Of a stretch of DNA of 64,000 bases, positions 33,593 through 42,240 are shown one piece after another. The stretch covers positions 1-64,000 of the forward strand of contig NZ_PHRF01000023.1 in the NCBI RefSeq assembly GCF_004151105.1, read 5' to 3'. The first letter of the stretch is position 1, and each line of letters begins with the position of its first letter. Both the position numbers and the translations under genes were made by a program. The notes under the pieces are model-generated. The model made no database searches. It was not told the origin of the DNA and was given only the letters and a program-made list of their open reading frames with translations. This DNA is from Streptomyces sp. L-9-10 (lineage in GTDB: Bacteria > Actinomycetota > Actinomycetes > Streptomycetales > Streptomycetaceae).

Positions 33593-35566
33593 ATGCGCGT
33601 ACTGCTGGTCAACATGCCCTGGTCGCCCATCGACCTTCCGTCGCTGGCCCTGGGAATCCTCAAGCGGAGTGTGGACGAGCACGTGCCGGACGGCAGTGCC
33701 GAAGTCCTCCACGCCAACCTCGAATTCACCGACTGGATCACCCGGCGCATGGAATTCACCGCCGAGGACTACGAGTACTACGCGCTGGCCTCCTACTTCA
33801 TGGGCTGCGGCGACTGGGTCTTCTCCTCCGCGCTCTACGACGACCCCGCCTGGCGGGACGACGAGTTCGCCGCCGCGATGAAGGGGAAGCTCGGCGCCTC
33901 CCGGATGCGGATGACCCGCGAACTGCACCGGCTGGTACCGGAGTTCGTGTCGGAGATCGCCCAGCGGATCGTCGACGACGCACCCGATGTCGTCGGTTTC
34001 ACCTCCACCTTCCAGCAGAACACCGCCGCGCTCGCCGCCGCCCGCCAGGTCAAGCGGCTCGCGCCGCACATCGTGACCGTCATCGGCGGCGCCAACTGCG
34101 ACGGTGAGCAGGGCGCGACGGTCCATCGCAACTTCCCGTTCGTGGATTACGTGATACGGGGCGAGGGCGAGGCCGCGTTTCCGCGGCTGCTGGCCGCGCT
34201 CGGCGAGGAACAGCCGGACCTCTCCACCGTCACCGGGCTGTGCCACCGCGGTCCGGACGGCGTGAGCACCGCCAACGCGATGGCCACCAGCCCGCTGCCG
34301 CCCGCCACCATCCTGCCGCCCGACTACAGCGGCTACTTCGAACGCCTCGGCGCCTCCGTGGCCCGCAACTGGGTCGAGCCCAAACTCGTCGTCGAGGGCG
34401 CCAGAGGCTGCTGGTGGGGCGAGAAGCACCACTGCACGTTCTGCGGGCTCAACGGTTCCTTCATGCAGTTCCGCAGCAAGAGCCCGGACACCTTCTACGA
34501 CGAGATCATGGATCTCGCCCGCCGCCACCGCGTGCTGGACATGTACGTGGTCGACAACATCCTCGACATGGGCTACCTCTCCACCGTCCTGCCCCGGATC
34601 ATCGAGAGCGGCTACGACCTGCGGCTGCACATCGAGATCAAGGCCAATATGCGCCGCGCCCACCTCCGTACGCTCTCCGACGCGGGCCTGATCTACGTAC
34701 AGCCGGGCATCGAGAGCCTGAACAGCCGTGTACTGGATCTGATGGACAAGGGTGTCAGCGGCTGCCAGAACGTACGCATGCTCCGCGACGGCGCCGAGAC
34801 CGGCCTGTCGGTCTCCTGGAACTATCTGCACGGCTTCCCCGGGGAGAGCGCGGAGGACTACGACCCGGTCATCGCGCAGATACCGGCGCTGGAACACCTC
34901 AATCCGCCGGTCGACCTCTCCGCCCGTATCGCCATCGAACGGTTCAGCCCCTACTTCAACCGGCCCGAACTGGGCTTCTCAGGGCTGCGTCCCGAGGCGC
35001 ACTACCGCTTCACCTACGACCTGCCGGAAGAGGAGCTCTACGGCCTCGCCTATGTCTTCGAGGCGCCGGAGCGCGGTATCGGCAAACCCACGGTCACCGC
35101 GCTCAACGCCGCGCTCGCCGCCTGGCGCAAGCACCACGCCGACGCGCGTCTCACGCAGGCCGATCTGGGCGACCGTATCGTCCTGGTCAGCAAGCGCCGG
35201 GCGTTCGAGTGGCGGGCGATGGAGCTGACCGACCCGTACGAGATCGCCGCGTTCCGGCTGCTGGACCAGCCGCACACGCCGTCGGCCCTCACCCGCAAGG
35301 CCGCGGGCCGGGTGCCGGGCGGGGCGCTCCAGGAGGACGAGGTACAGGATCTGCTCGACCGCTGGGTGGGGCTCGGGCTGGTCTTCACCGACAACGGGCA
35401 GTACGTGCATATCGCGCCCTCGGCGGTGAACGAGGACCTGCTGCGGCTGGACTTCATGCGGCACAGGCACGCGCCTCGGGTGGAGGCGCCCGTACCCGAC
35501 CCCGTACCGGGCCCCGCCCCCGTACCGGCCTCCGCGTCGGCCGAACCGCACATGACCGGGGTCTGA
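33593..35566 (+). CDS. B12-type radical SAM RiPP maturase (RiPP maturation radical SAM protein 1 family)
   Basis: The product has 657 residues from the ATG at 33593, with GAGGAG upstream. The N-terminal about 220 residues are a cobalamin-binding-like Rossmann domain (MRVLLVNMPWSPIDLPSLAL, DVVGFTSTFQQNTAALAAAR, TVIGGANCDGEQG). The radical SAM cluster motif is CWWGEKHHCTFC, i.e. CX7CX2C with Cys near 273, 281 and 284, the spacing of the rSAM_ocin_1 (TIGR03975-like) family rather than the usual CX3CX2C. YVQPGIESLNSRVLDLMDKG is the SAM-binding strand region. The C-terminal 100 residues may recognise the leader. The reaction could be C-methylation or another carbon-centred change and cannot be assigned. 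Confidence 0.92.
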   Translation: MRVLLVNMPWSPIDLPSLALGILKRSVDEHVPDGSAEVLHANLEFTDWITRRMEFTAEDYEYYALASYFMGCGDWVFSSALYDDPAWRDDEFAAAMKGKLGASRMRMTRELHRLVPEFVSEIAQRIVDDAPDVVGFTSTFQQNTAALAAARQVKRLAPHIVTVIGGANCDGEQGATVHRNFPFVDYVIRGEGEAAFPRLLAALGEEQPDLSTVTGLCHRGPDGVSTANAMATSPLPPATILPPDYSGYFERLGASVARNWVEPKLVVEGARGCWWGEKHHCTFCGLNGSFMQFRSKSPDTFYDEIMDLARRHRVLDMYVVDNILDMGYLSTVLPRIIESGYDLRLHIEIKANMRRAHLRTLSDAGLIYVQPGIESLNSRVLDLMDKGVSGCQNVRMLRDGAETGLSVSWNYLHGFPGESAEDYDPVIAQIPALEHLNPPVDLSARIAIERFSPYFNRPELGFSGLRPEAHYRFTYDLPEEELYGLAYVFEAPERGIGKPTVTALNAALAAWRKHHADARLTQADLGDRIVLVSKRRAFEWRAMELTDPYEIAAFRLLDQPHTPSALTRKAAGRVPGGALQEDEVQDLLDRWVGLGLVFTDNGQYVHIAPSAVNEDLLRLDFMRHRHAPRVEAPVPDPVPGPAPVPASASAEPHMTGV

Positions 35567-35580
35567 CCCGTCTCCCGATC

Positions 35581-35676
35581 TTCCACCAGCCCTCGTCCGA
35601 CCGCCGTCCGACTTCCACCAGCCCTCGTCCGACCGCCGTCCGACTTCCACCAGCCCTCGTCCGACCGCCGTCCGAC
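35581..35676. repeat. three perfect 32-bp tandem repeats between the maturase and DUF5825 genes
   Basis: The unit ttccaccagccctcgtccga plus ccgccgtccgac occurs three times without a mismatch at 35581-35612, 35613-35644 and 35645-35676. It begins 14 bp after the maturase stop and ends 28 bp before the next start. Perfect identity suggests recent expansion or selection. There are no spacers, so it is not a CRISPR. Confidence 0.97.
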
Positions 35677-35704
35677 CGTTCAGGCGCACCAGGAGGCCAG
35701 CCCG

Positions 35705-36403
35705 ATGAGTTCCGGTTCCAGCTCCACGCTCACTCCGTCCGCCGCCGCCTGGCGCGACTACGATCCCGTCGCCTGCGCGCTGCCGGGGATGTTCCTCGGC
35801 GACCTCGCACTGACCGGTTCCGTCCCCGAGGAGTGCGACCGGCTGTGGGAACTGGGCGCGCGCCGTGTCCGGCTCTCCGGCGTCGTGGATCTCGCGGACA
35901 CGGGAACGCCGGACGCGGCGGCCCGTACCGTACGTACCCTCAGCCTGGTCAGAGACCTGACGGCCCGCGCGGTACTCGTCGAGTGGGACCTGCGCCCGGA
36001 TCCCGGCCGGGGCCCGACGGCCGCCGAGGACATCAGCCGCCTCCTGAGCCACCTCCAGCCGCCGCAGCGGATCGAGGGGGAGGGAGTGGACGAGTCGGCC
36101 GCGGCCGACGCGCTGCGGACCTGGCGCAACGGCCACTACCTCGGCAAGTGCCTCTGGCGGCAGGGGCCGGGCTTCGTCCAGATCCGCGACCGCCGCTGGG
36201 GAGATCTCCGCCGGTTCACGGTGGACGAGCCGCACTACCAGGAGGCGATCGAACGCCTGGCGTACGGGGCTCCCGCGGAGTCGGTGCCGGCGGACGCGCT
36301 CGCCGACTTCCGCGAGGAGCGTCTCGTCCTCGCGGTCGGCGGACTGGAGTGGTGGCTGCCGTACCGCGTCAACCGCTGGATACAGGAGGCGATGACGATC
36401 TGA
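35705..36403 (+). CDS. DUF5825 family RiPP-associated protein
   Basis: The product has 232 residues from the ATG at 35705, with AGGAGG upstream. Key stretches are LPGMFLGDLALTGSVPEECD, VRLSGVVDLADTG, WRNGHYLGKCLWRQGPGFVQ and LAVGGLEWWLPYRVNRWI. Proteins of this type accompany RiPP maturation radical SAM protein 1 enzymes in Streptomyces. The function is unknown; a leader-binding or maturase-partner role is plausible given the strict neighbourhood. It is the last gene of the operon, and a GC-rich 136-bp gap separates it from the convergent VCBS-repeat gene. Confidence 0.82.
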   Translation: MSSGSSSTLTPSAAAWRDYDPVACALPGMFLGDLALTGSVPEECDRLWELGARRVRLSGVVDLADTGTPDAAARTVRTLSLVRDLTARAVLVEWDLRPDPGRGPTAAEDISRLLSHLQPPQRIEGEGVDESAAADALRTWRNGHYLGKCLWRQGPGFVQIRDRRWGDLRRFTVDEPHYQEAIERLAYGAPAESVPADALADFREERLVLAVGGLEWWLPYRVNRWIQEAMTI

Positions 36404-36539
36404 GGCGGGCCTGTCCCGGGGCCGGTCCGCCTCCCCGGCGGGCCGGATCTCCGCCGGGTCCGCACCCCGGCCCCGGGCCGCACCCCCGGCGGTTCACACC
36501 CCGTGCGGTCCACACCCCGGCCCCGGGAAAACCGGCCGC

Positions 36540-38654
36540 TCAGAAGACGCCCTTGTACCCCTGCCAGCCGGTGGCGATCCTCGTCCGCGAGGTGAAGGAG
36601 CCGTTGCCCTTCCCGTCGTTGCGGTAGAGGTTGCCGGCCTTGTCCCGGATCACCAGGTCGTTCCGGCCGTCGCCGGTGATGTCACCGACGCCGACGATGG
36701 TGTTGTACGAGGCGCCCCAGGCGGTGAACACCGTCACGCGCTCCCGCAGCGTGCCCTTGCCGGTGCCGTCGTACCGGTACAGGGTCCCGTTCTTCCCCCG
36801 GGCCAGTACGTCGCCGATGCCGTCCCCGTTCAGATCACCGGCACCGACGACATGCGTGTAACCCGTCCAGCCGGAACGGATCTTCTTCCCGGCGGCGAGC
36901 TTGCCGTTGCCCAGATCGGCGAAGAGGTAGAGGTCGCTCGTCGACGCCTTGCGGGCGAGCAGATCGGTACGTCCGTCGCCGGTCAGATCGCCGGGCGCGG
37001 TCAGGACGTTGTACGCGTTCCAGCCGGTGCCGAGCGAGGTGTGACTGCCGGCCGGCTTGTACGTACCGCCGCACGTGCCCGCATAGCGGCGCAGCTCGCC
37101 GCCCGGCATCCGTACGAGCATCTCGGCGCACCGGTCACTGCCCATGTCGCCGAACGGAACGGCGACGGACCCGGCGGGCCAGCCGGAGCCCGACCGCTTC
37201 CAGTCGAAGACGCCCTTGCCCTCGGTGTAGTGCAGGGTCAGGTCTCCCAGGGAGTTGAGTGTGACCAACTCGCCGTAGCCGTTCCCGCCCTGGTCGTGGT
37301 GGCCCGGCAGACCACCGCTCACGCCGAGCTTCCCGCTGGTGGTGTACGTCCCCGTGCCTTCGGCGGCCTTGGCCGACAGGGTCCAGGTGTGCGGGCCGTT
37401 GGAGGGGTACGCACCCGCGTCGGTCCTCCCGTTCCAGGAGACGTCGGCCTCCGGGCCGCCCTTCCCGGTGAGCGTACGCACGGTGCGCCCGCGGGCGTCC
37501 TTGGCCGTGAAGGTCCAGGTCACCGGCTTGCTGAACTGCCACGTGCTGCTCCACGCGGAGGTCTTGACGTCCAGGGACGCGGCGTCGTCCACCTCGGACT
37601 CGATCTTCGCGAGGGACTGCGACGGAACACCGCTGGGGACGACGCGCAGGGCGTTGTCGGTGCCGACGTACGCGAGGTCACCACCGAACTTGTCCACGGC
37701 CCAGGTGAGCCGGCGCTGGTCGGCGGTGTCGCCGGCGGGCAGTTCGGCGACCGGGCGGGGCGCCGCGCTCTGCCCGGTGTGGAAGTCGGTGAGCACCAGC
37801 TTCCCCGCGGTCCTGTCATGCCGTACGAGATAACCGTCGCCGACCATGGCGGGGCCGGACGGGACGGCGAAGCCCTTCTTCGCCGTGCGGTCGTAGACTC
37901 CGGCGCGGCCGGTGGGGCCGCAGTTCCAGTAGATCCAGCGGCCGACGGCCTGCAACTCCTTGATCGCGCACGCCGATCCGGTGGAGACGGTCTCGACGGC
38001 CTTCTTCGTCTCGATGTCGGTGACGGCGACGGCCCCGGTGGTGGAGGTCGTGGTCCACAGCTGGGAGCCCCACACGGAGGCGGCGGTGCGGGAACGGGTC
38101 ATCCGCACGTCGGTCGTGCGGTACGGCTGGACGTCGTCGATGTACTGCTTACCGGTCGACTGCGCGTCGTAGACGAAGAAACGGCCGGTGAAGTCCACGA
38201 TCCTGGCGCCGGTGACGGCGGGTTCCGTGCCGTTGAGTTCGTCGGGACCGAGCCGGATCTGGACGCTTTCCCGTCCGTCCTGCACGAACACATAGCCCAC
38301 CTCGCCATTGCCGGAACCGACGATGGGCACGCACGAGCCCGCGTCGCACGGCACGTACTTGACGTGCGCGCCATTGGCGTACGTACCGGCGTACGCCAGG
38401 GGTACCCGGGCGGAAGCCGTCGACCCGTCGGCGGAGACCCGCCGCGCCATCACATACGGATCGCCGTTGGCCGCGCGCTCCACGGTGCTCAGGGTGCCAC
38501 CGGCGAAGTCGATCCCCTGGACACCGTCGGTCCGCAACGGAAACCCCACGTCGGCGGCGACCGCGCCACCCGTACCCGTCACGGCGACGAACCCGGCGAC
38601 GACGGCGACGACGGCGGCCAGAGCGGTGGTGCGTCTCAAAGGGTCTCCCAGCAC
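36540..38654 (-). CDS. secreted FG-GAP/VCBS-repeat beta-propeller protein
   Basis: The product has about 704 residues from the GTG at 38654 (VLGDPLRRTTALAAVVAVVA), which places a signal peptide at the N-terminus; an ATG at 38747 is the other possible start. The N-terminal half is a propeller-like region (TDIETKKAVETVSTGSACAI, FGGDLAYVGTDNALRVV). An FlgD-like Ig fold is in the middle (TWTFTAKDARGRTVRTLTG, WNGRTDAGAYPSNGPHTW). The C-terminus has at least three calcium-loop repeats: DLTGDGRTDLLAR, DLNGDGIGDVLARG and DITGDGRNDLVIRD. Such proteins are common streptomycete exoproteins of unknown ligand. Confidence 0.88.
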   Translation of the reverse strand: MLGDPLRRTTALAAVVAVVAGFVAVTGTGGAVAADVGFPLRTDGVQGIDFAGGTLSTVERAANGDPYVMARRVSADGSTASARVPLAYAGTYANGAHVKYVPCDAGSCVPIVGSGNGEVGYVFVQDGRESVQIRLGPDELNGTEPAVTGARIVDFTGRFFVYDAQSTGKQYIDDVQPYRTTDVRMTRSRTAASVWGSQLWTTTSTTGAVAVTDIETKKAVETVSTGSACAIKELQAVGRWIYWNCGPTGRAGVYDRTAKKGFAVPSGPAMVGDGYLVRHDRTAGKLVLTDFHTGQSAAPRPVAELPAGDTADQRRLTWAVDKFGGDLAYVGTDNALRVVPSGVPSQSLAKIESEVDDAASLDVKTSAWSSTWQFSKPVTWTFTAKDARGRTVRTLTGKGGPEADVSWNGRTDAGAYPSNGPHTWTLSAKAAEGTGTYTTSGKLGVSGGLPGHHDQGGNGYGELVTLNSLGDLTLHYTEGKGVFDWKRSGSGWPAGSVAVPFGDMGSDRCAEMLVRMPGGELRRYAGTCGGTYKPAGSHTSLGTGWNAYNVLTAPGDLTGDGRTDLLARKASTSDLYLFADLGNGKLAAGKKIRSGWTGYTHVVGAGDLNGDGIGDVLARGKNGTLYRYDGTGKGTLRERVTVFTAWGASYNTIVGVGDITGDGRNDLVIRDKAGNLYRNDGKGNGSFTSRTRIATGWQGYKGVF

Positions 38655-38944
38655 GGCGGTGCCGCCGCGACGGCGGCGACATGGACGAACGAAGTCCTCG
38701 GGTGTGGGGCCCTGAATTCCCTCGCGAGTGGATCGCCTCGCGAGCACGACGGACGGAGCCTAGCAAGCGGGAGGGGAGCGGCTAACCGGAATACGGGGAG
38801 GGGGACTTCGGGGGATCGGCGGTGCCCCGTCGAGCGGTGTCCCGTTGAACGGAGTGTTCACCTCCGCACAACCATTCACCAGGCCCATCTGTCGCACAGG
38901 ACATCTGGAAGCCAACGTCCGGTAAACGGAAAGGTATCCGCGAG

Positions 38945-40717
38945 ATGTCTCTACTCAGCCGACACCTCAGCCAACGCCGCTGGCCGGCCGCCCCGGCCGC
39001 CGTCGCGGCCGTTCTCCTCGGCGCCGTGCTCGTCGGTACCCCGGCCCAGGCGGACCCGGCGCGTGCGTCGCGGCCCGCCCAGGCGGACGGTTCGCAGCCC
39101 GCCAAGGCGGAGGGTTCGCAGGCCGCCAAGGCGGACGGTTCGAAACCGGACAAGGCCGCCGGTCCCGTCCTGAAGTTCCACGTCGTCCAGAACGAGGTCG
39201 GCCTGCCACAGCCCGCCGAGAGCGATCCGCCGCTGATCAACTGGGGCGTCCCGGGCGACCCCGACGGCGGCACCGCCAAGGACGTGGTCGTCAAGATCGA
39301 CGTGTCCGGCATCTCCGCCTTCACCGAGGTCCGCGGCCCCAGCGGCTGCCCGGACGACGTGTGCGCGTGGCCCGTCACGGACATCGCGCCGGACGGTTAC
39401 TCGGGCGGGCTCCTCGAAATGAGCGCCAAGCCGGGCGCCGCGCTCGGTACGACGGGCACCGCCCGGGTCTACGCCACGTCCACCAACGCGACCGTCATCG
39501 ACACGACCGTGAAGGTCACCGTCGGCGCGGTGGCGCTGGTCGTGAGCCGGCTCCCCGATACGGAGACCGCCGAGCCCGGCAGCACGCTCGACGCCCCGAT
39601 CACCGTCGCCAACACGGGGTCGCTGACGGCTCAGGGCGTGGAACTGCGGCTCGGCACCTCCCACGAACTCGGCTTCGCACAGCGGTTCTCGAACTGCGTG
39701 TACGGCACGACCGACCCTCCGTCCGGCGCCGGGCGCCCGCTGCCCGAGGCGGTGTGCCGTATCAGCACGCCCGTCGAACCGGGCAAGCGCTACCGGCTGT
39801 CCACGTCCGTGGGTTTCGACGTCAAGAAGACGGCGCTCTTCGAGTTCGTGGACTTCGAGGCGACGCCCCTCGCCGCCACCGTGCCGACGAGCGCGAAGAA
39901 CGCGAAGAGCGGCAGCGGCTCCGGGGCAGGGCCCGTGCTCGCGCTCGTTCCGGACGGCAGTGCTCCGCCCAGCGAGTCCTTGACGGACCGCTGGCGATGG
40001 ATCGTCAACGCGGCCAACACCGCCGACCTCGACGTCACCGGGGACACCGTCACCGCCGATCCCGGCGACACCGTCACTCTGGCGGCGAAGATCCGCAACG
40101 ACGGCCCCGCCTCCGTCGACCTCATCACCGCCGACGGTCAGATCTCGCTGCTGGTCGAGATCCCCAAGGGCACGACCGTGGTGAAGATGCCGGAGCGCTG
40201 CCGCGTCTGGAAGGGCGACGGCGGGAGCGACCCCGACCCCGACGTGCCCGCCTACCTCTGCCGGATCGGCTCGCCGTTCCCCGTGGGCAAGGTCGCGACG
40301 GTGCCGTTCGTGCTGAAGGTCGGCGAGGACGCGCCGGCGACGACCCGCGGCGTCGTACGTCATATGTCCGAGTGGGGAGCGGAGTTGGCGTACGACACCA
40401 ACAAGGCGAACAACAAGGCGTTCTTCACGGTGCAGGTGACGGACGCGGCCGGCACCGGTGGTTCGACGGGCGGTTCGGAGGGTGGTTCGGCGGGCGGCTC
40501 GGGCGGCAACCAGCCCCAGCCCCAGACCATCGCACCGCCGACCGCCACCGCGGGGACGACAGGCGCGGCGGGCACCACGGGCGGCACCGGCGCCCTGGCC
40601 CGGACCGGTAGCGGCGGTATGTCGGCGATCGCCTGGGCGAGCGCGACCGTACTCGCGGCGGGCGGCGCGCTGGTGGTCGTCGCCCGCAGGGCGGCCCGTA
40701 GGCCCGTAGGCGCGTAA
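38945..40717 (+). CDS. LAxTG-anchored cell-surface protein with DUF11-like repeats
   Basis: The product has 590 residues. It has a signal peptide (residues 1-36, cut near PAQAD), an Ala/Lys/Asp/Gly repeat (QADGSQPAKAEGSQAAKADG, about 47-66), several Ig or DUF11-like modules (AEPGSTLDAPITVANTGSLT, DPGDTVTLAAKIRNDGPAS), a Gly/Ser linker and a sortase E-type LARTG motif near 551 followed by a transmembrane helix and RRAARR tail. It is expected to be linked to the cell wall. The start has GGAAAGG upstream. A strong stem follows the gene at 40769-40833. Confidence 0.9.
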   Translation: MSLLSRHLSQRRWPAAPAAVAAVLLGAVLVGTPAQADPARASRPAQADGSQPAKAEGSQAAKADGSKPDKAAGPVLKFHVVQNEVGLPQPAESDPPLINWGVPGDPDGGTAKDVVVKIDVSGISAFTEVRGPSGCPDDVCAWPVTDIAPDGYSGGLLEMSAKPGAALGTTGTARVYATSTNATVIDTTVKVTVGAVALVVSRLPDTETAEPGSTLDAPITVANTGSLTAQGVELRLGTSHELGFAQRFSNCVYGTTDPPSGAGRPLPEAVCRISTPVEPGKRYRLSTSVGFDVKKTALFEFVDFEATPLAATVPTSAKNAKSGSGSGAGPVLALVPDGSAPPSESLTDRWRWIVNAANTADLDVTGDTVTADPGDTVTLAAKIRNDGPASVDLITADGQISLLVEIPKGTTVVKMPERCRVWKGDGGSDPDPDVPAYLCRIGSPFPVGKVATVPFVLKVGEDAPATTRGVVRHMSEWGAELAYDTNKANNKAFFTVQVTDAAGTGGSTGGSEGGSAGGSGGNQPQPQTIAPPTATAGTTGAAGTTGGTGALARTGSGGMSAIAWASATVLAAGGALVVVARRAARRPVGA

Positions 40718-40768
40718 GTTCGTCGGCCCGTCGGCCCGCCGGCCCGTCAGCACGTAAGCCCGTAAGGA

Positions 40769-40833
40769 CACTGAGGCCCTCATGGCCGCCCGCCCGGCAC
40801 AGCCGTGGCGAGCGCGTCATGAGGGCCTCAGTG
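40769..40833 (+). terminator. long perfect-stem hairpin after the LAxTG gene
   Basis: CACTGAGGCCCTCATG at 40769-40784 is the exact reverse complement of CATGAGGGCCTCAGTG at 40818-40833. The loop of 33 bases is itself GC-rich. It is the best terminator candidate for the LAxTG gene and insulates the XRE operon. The long palindrome could also be a mobile-element footprint. Confidence 0.75.
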
Positions 40834-41137
40834 CTTCAGGGCCCGTCCGGTGGACAGGTCCGGACGCCGGGCGCTGTTGCCCACCCCCGTGGGGCAGCGG
40901 CGCCCGGCGCCCGCAGAGCGAGGTCCCGCTGGGGGACTCTCATGACGTGCACGCGCCAGCGTCGTCGATCCTGCTACTTGCGCCGAGGAGAAGTCAACTA
41001 TTGTTGATTGCACGGCGGGTGGTCGACGGCGATTCCGTGCGTGGTGCGTCTTTTGGCCTGCTTATTCGCAACGATCGTGTAAATCGGTACGGCAGTGTGA
41101 TCCCCGCCGTCGGCCGAAGAGTTCTATGATCCGGCAC
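40834..41137 (+). promoter_or_regulatory. promoter region of the XRE-ImmA/IrrE operon, likely leaderless transcript
   Basis: The 300 bp after the hairpin are AT-richer than the surroundings around 40970-41130. A good -10 hexamer TATGAT at 41125-41130 lies only seven bases before the ATG at 41138, suggesting a leaderless or nearly leaderless mRNA. A small inverted repeat TCAACTATTGTTGA near 40991-41004 may be an operator, possibly for the XRE protein itself. Confidence 0.5.
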
Positions 41138-41674
41138 ATGGCCACGGATTCTCCACGCTCAGAAGCGTCGGCTCTTCGATCTGGCGACACTGGCGACACT
41201 GGCGACGGCGGGAACAGTGGGAACCGTGGAGAGCCGTCGGAACCTCTGGACTTCGCGGCCCGCTTCCGGCGGGTGATCTCGGTGATCTACCCCAAGGATC
41301 TGGGCCGCCCCTGGCGCGACTCGGAGATCGCCGAGGGGACCGGCCTGAGCGGCACCTACATCGGCAACCTCCGCAAGGGCACGCAGAAACCCAGCCTGGA
41401 GAACGCGGTGAAGATCGCCAAGTTCTTCGGCATCCCGCTGGACTACTTCAGCGACTCCGCCACCGCCCAGGCCGTCGAGCGGGACCTGCGGAAGATCGAG
41501 GCGCTGCGGGACGCCCGGGTGGAACGTATCGCCATGCGGGCCGCCGGCCTTCCCCCGGAAATGCAGGACGCCGCCCTCACTGTTGTGGAACAACTGAGGA
41601 AGGCCGTCGGACTGCCCGACGGCCGCTCCGAGGGCCGTTCCGACGGTCGGTCCGACGGTCGCTCCGAGGCGTGA
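41138..41674 (+). CDS. XRE-family transcriptional regulator
   Basis: The product has 178 residues from the ATG at 41138 (MATDSPRSEASALRSG); an in-frame ATG at 41126 overlaps the -10 box and is less likely. It has a helix-turn-helix at about 45-100 (DSEIAEGTGLSGTYIGNLRK, PSLENAVKIAKFFGIPLDYF). A Gly/Asp-rich repeat lies in the N-terminal tail and GRSEGRSDGRSDGRSEA, built on a 12-bp DNA repeat, at the C-terminus. It is GTGA-coupled to the ImmA/IrrE-like protease, a pairing in which the protease often inactivates the repressor. Confidence 0.9.
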   Translation: MATDSPRSEASALRSGDTGDTGDGGNSGNRGEPSEPLDFAARFRRVISVIYPKDLGRPWRDSEIAEGTGLSGTYIGNLRKGTQKPSLENAVKIAKFFGIPLDYFSDSATAQAVERDLRKIEALRDARVERIAMRAAGLPPEMQDAALTVVEQLRKAVGLPDGRSEGRSDGRSDGRSEA

Positions 41675-42240
41675 CCGACTACCGGCAGACGCCGTTGGGG
41701 CACTGGCGGCTGGCCGACGCTGATGGGGAGAACGTGCGAGATCTTGGACGTACCCGCCGCCGGATGCGGGCCATGGTCAGAGAGCTGGATCTGCCGCAGC
41801 TGAGCACGGTCGAAGAGCTGTGCGCCGCGGTCGCCGACCGGTCGGGGCGTCCCGTACGGCTCGTTCCGCGCCGGATGCGGGTGGACGAGCCGTCGGGGTT
41901 CGTCGAACGCCGCGCGGAATCCGACGTCATCTACTTCGAGCAGGAGACCTCGGACCTGCACCAGGCGCACATCATCTGCCACGAACTCGCGCATCTCCTC
42001 TGCGGGCACCTCGCCGAGGCCCCGGCGGCCGACGAGGACACGGCCCATGTGGAACTGCCCACGATCGACGCCGACATGATCCGGCTGGTGCTCGGCCGTT
42101 CGCACTACGATGGTGCCGCGGAAGAGGAAGCGGAGATCCTGGGGGCCGAGTTGACGCGCATTCTCGTGCTGGCGCCCGGGGCCGGGACGACGTCCCAGCT
42201 GGCGCCCGCGCTGGAGCATCGCAAGGGACAGCATGTCTGA
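41671..42240 (+). CDS. ImmA/IrrE-like zinc metallopeptidase
   Basis: The product has 189 residues. The zinc motif HELAH lies in HIICHELAHLLCGH near residues 104-108, with a downstream glutamate-rich helix (GAAEEEAEILGAELTRIL) supplying the third ligand. ImmA/IrrE proteases cleave partner repressors on a signal, so the XRE protein directly upstream is the likely target. The start is a GTG overlapping the XRE stop. The end overlaps the next gene by 8 bp. Confidence 0.88.
   Translation: MTDYRQTPLGHWRLADADGENVRDLGRTRRRMRAMVRELDLPQLSTVEELCAAVADRSGRPVRLVPRRMRVDEPSGFVERRAESDVIYFEQETSDLHQAHIICHELAHLLCGHLAEAPAADEDTAHVELPTIDADMIRLVLGRSHYDGAAEEEAEILGAELTRILVLAPGAGTTSQLAPALEHRKGQHV

Noticed and set aside
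31207..33759. An 850-codon minus-strand frame opposite the S9 peptidase and precursor
   Set aside because: Shadow; it would also run through the strong hairpin and lacks any domain.
35581..35676. Possible CRISPR array (three 32-bp repeats)
   Set aside because: The copies are directly adjacent with no spacers, and there are no cas genes in the window.
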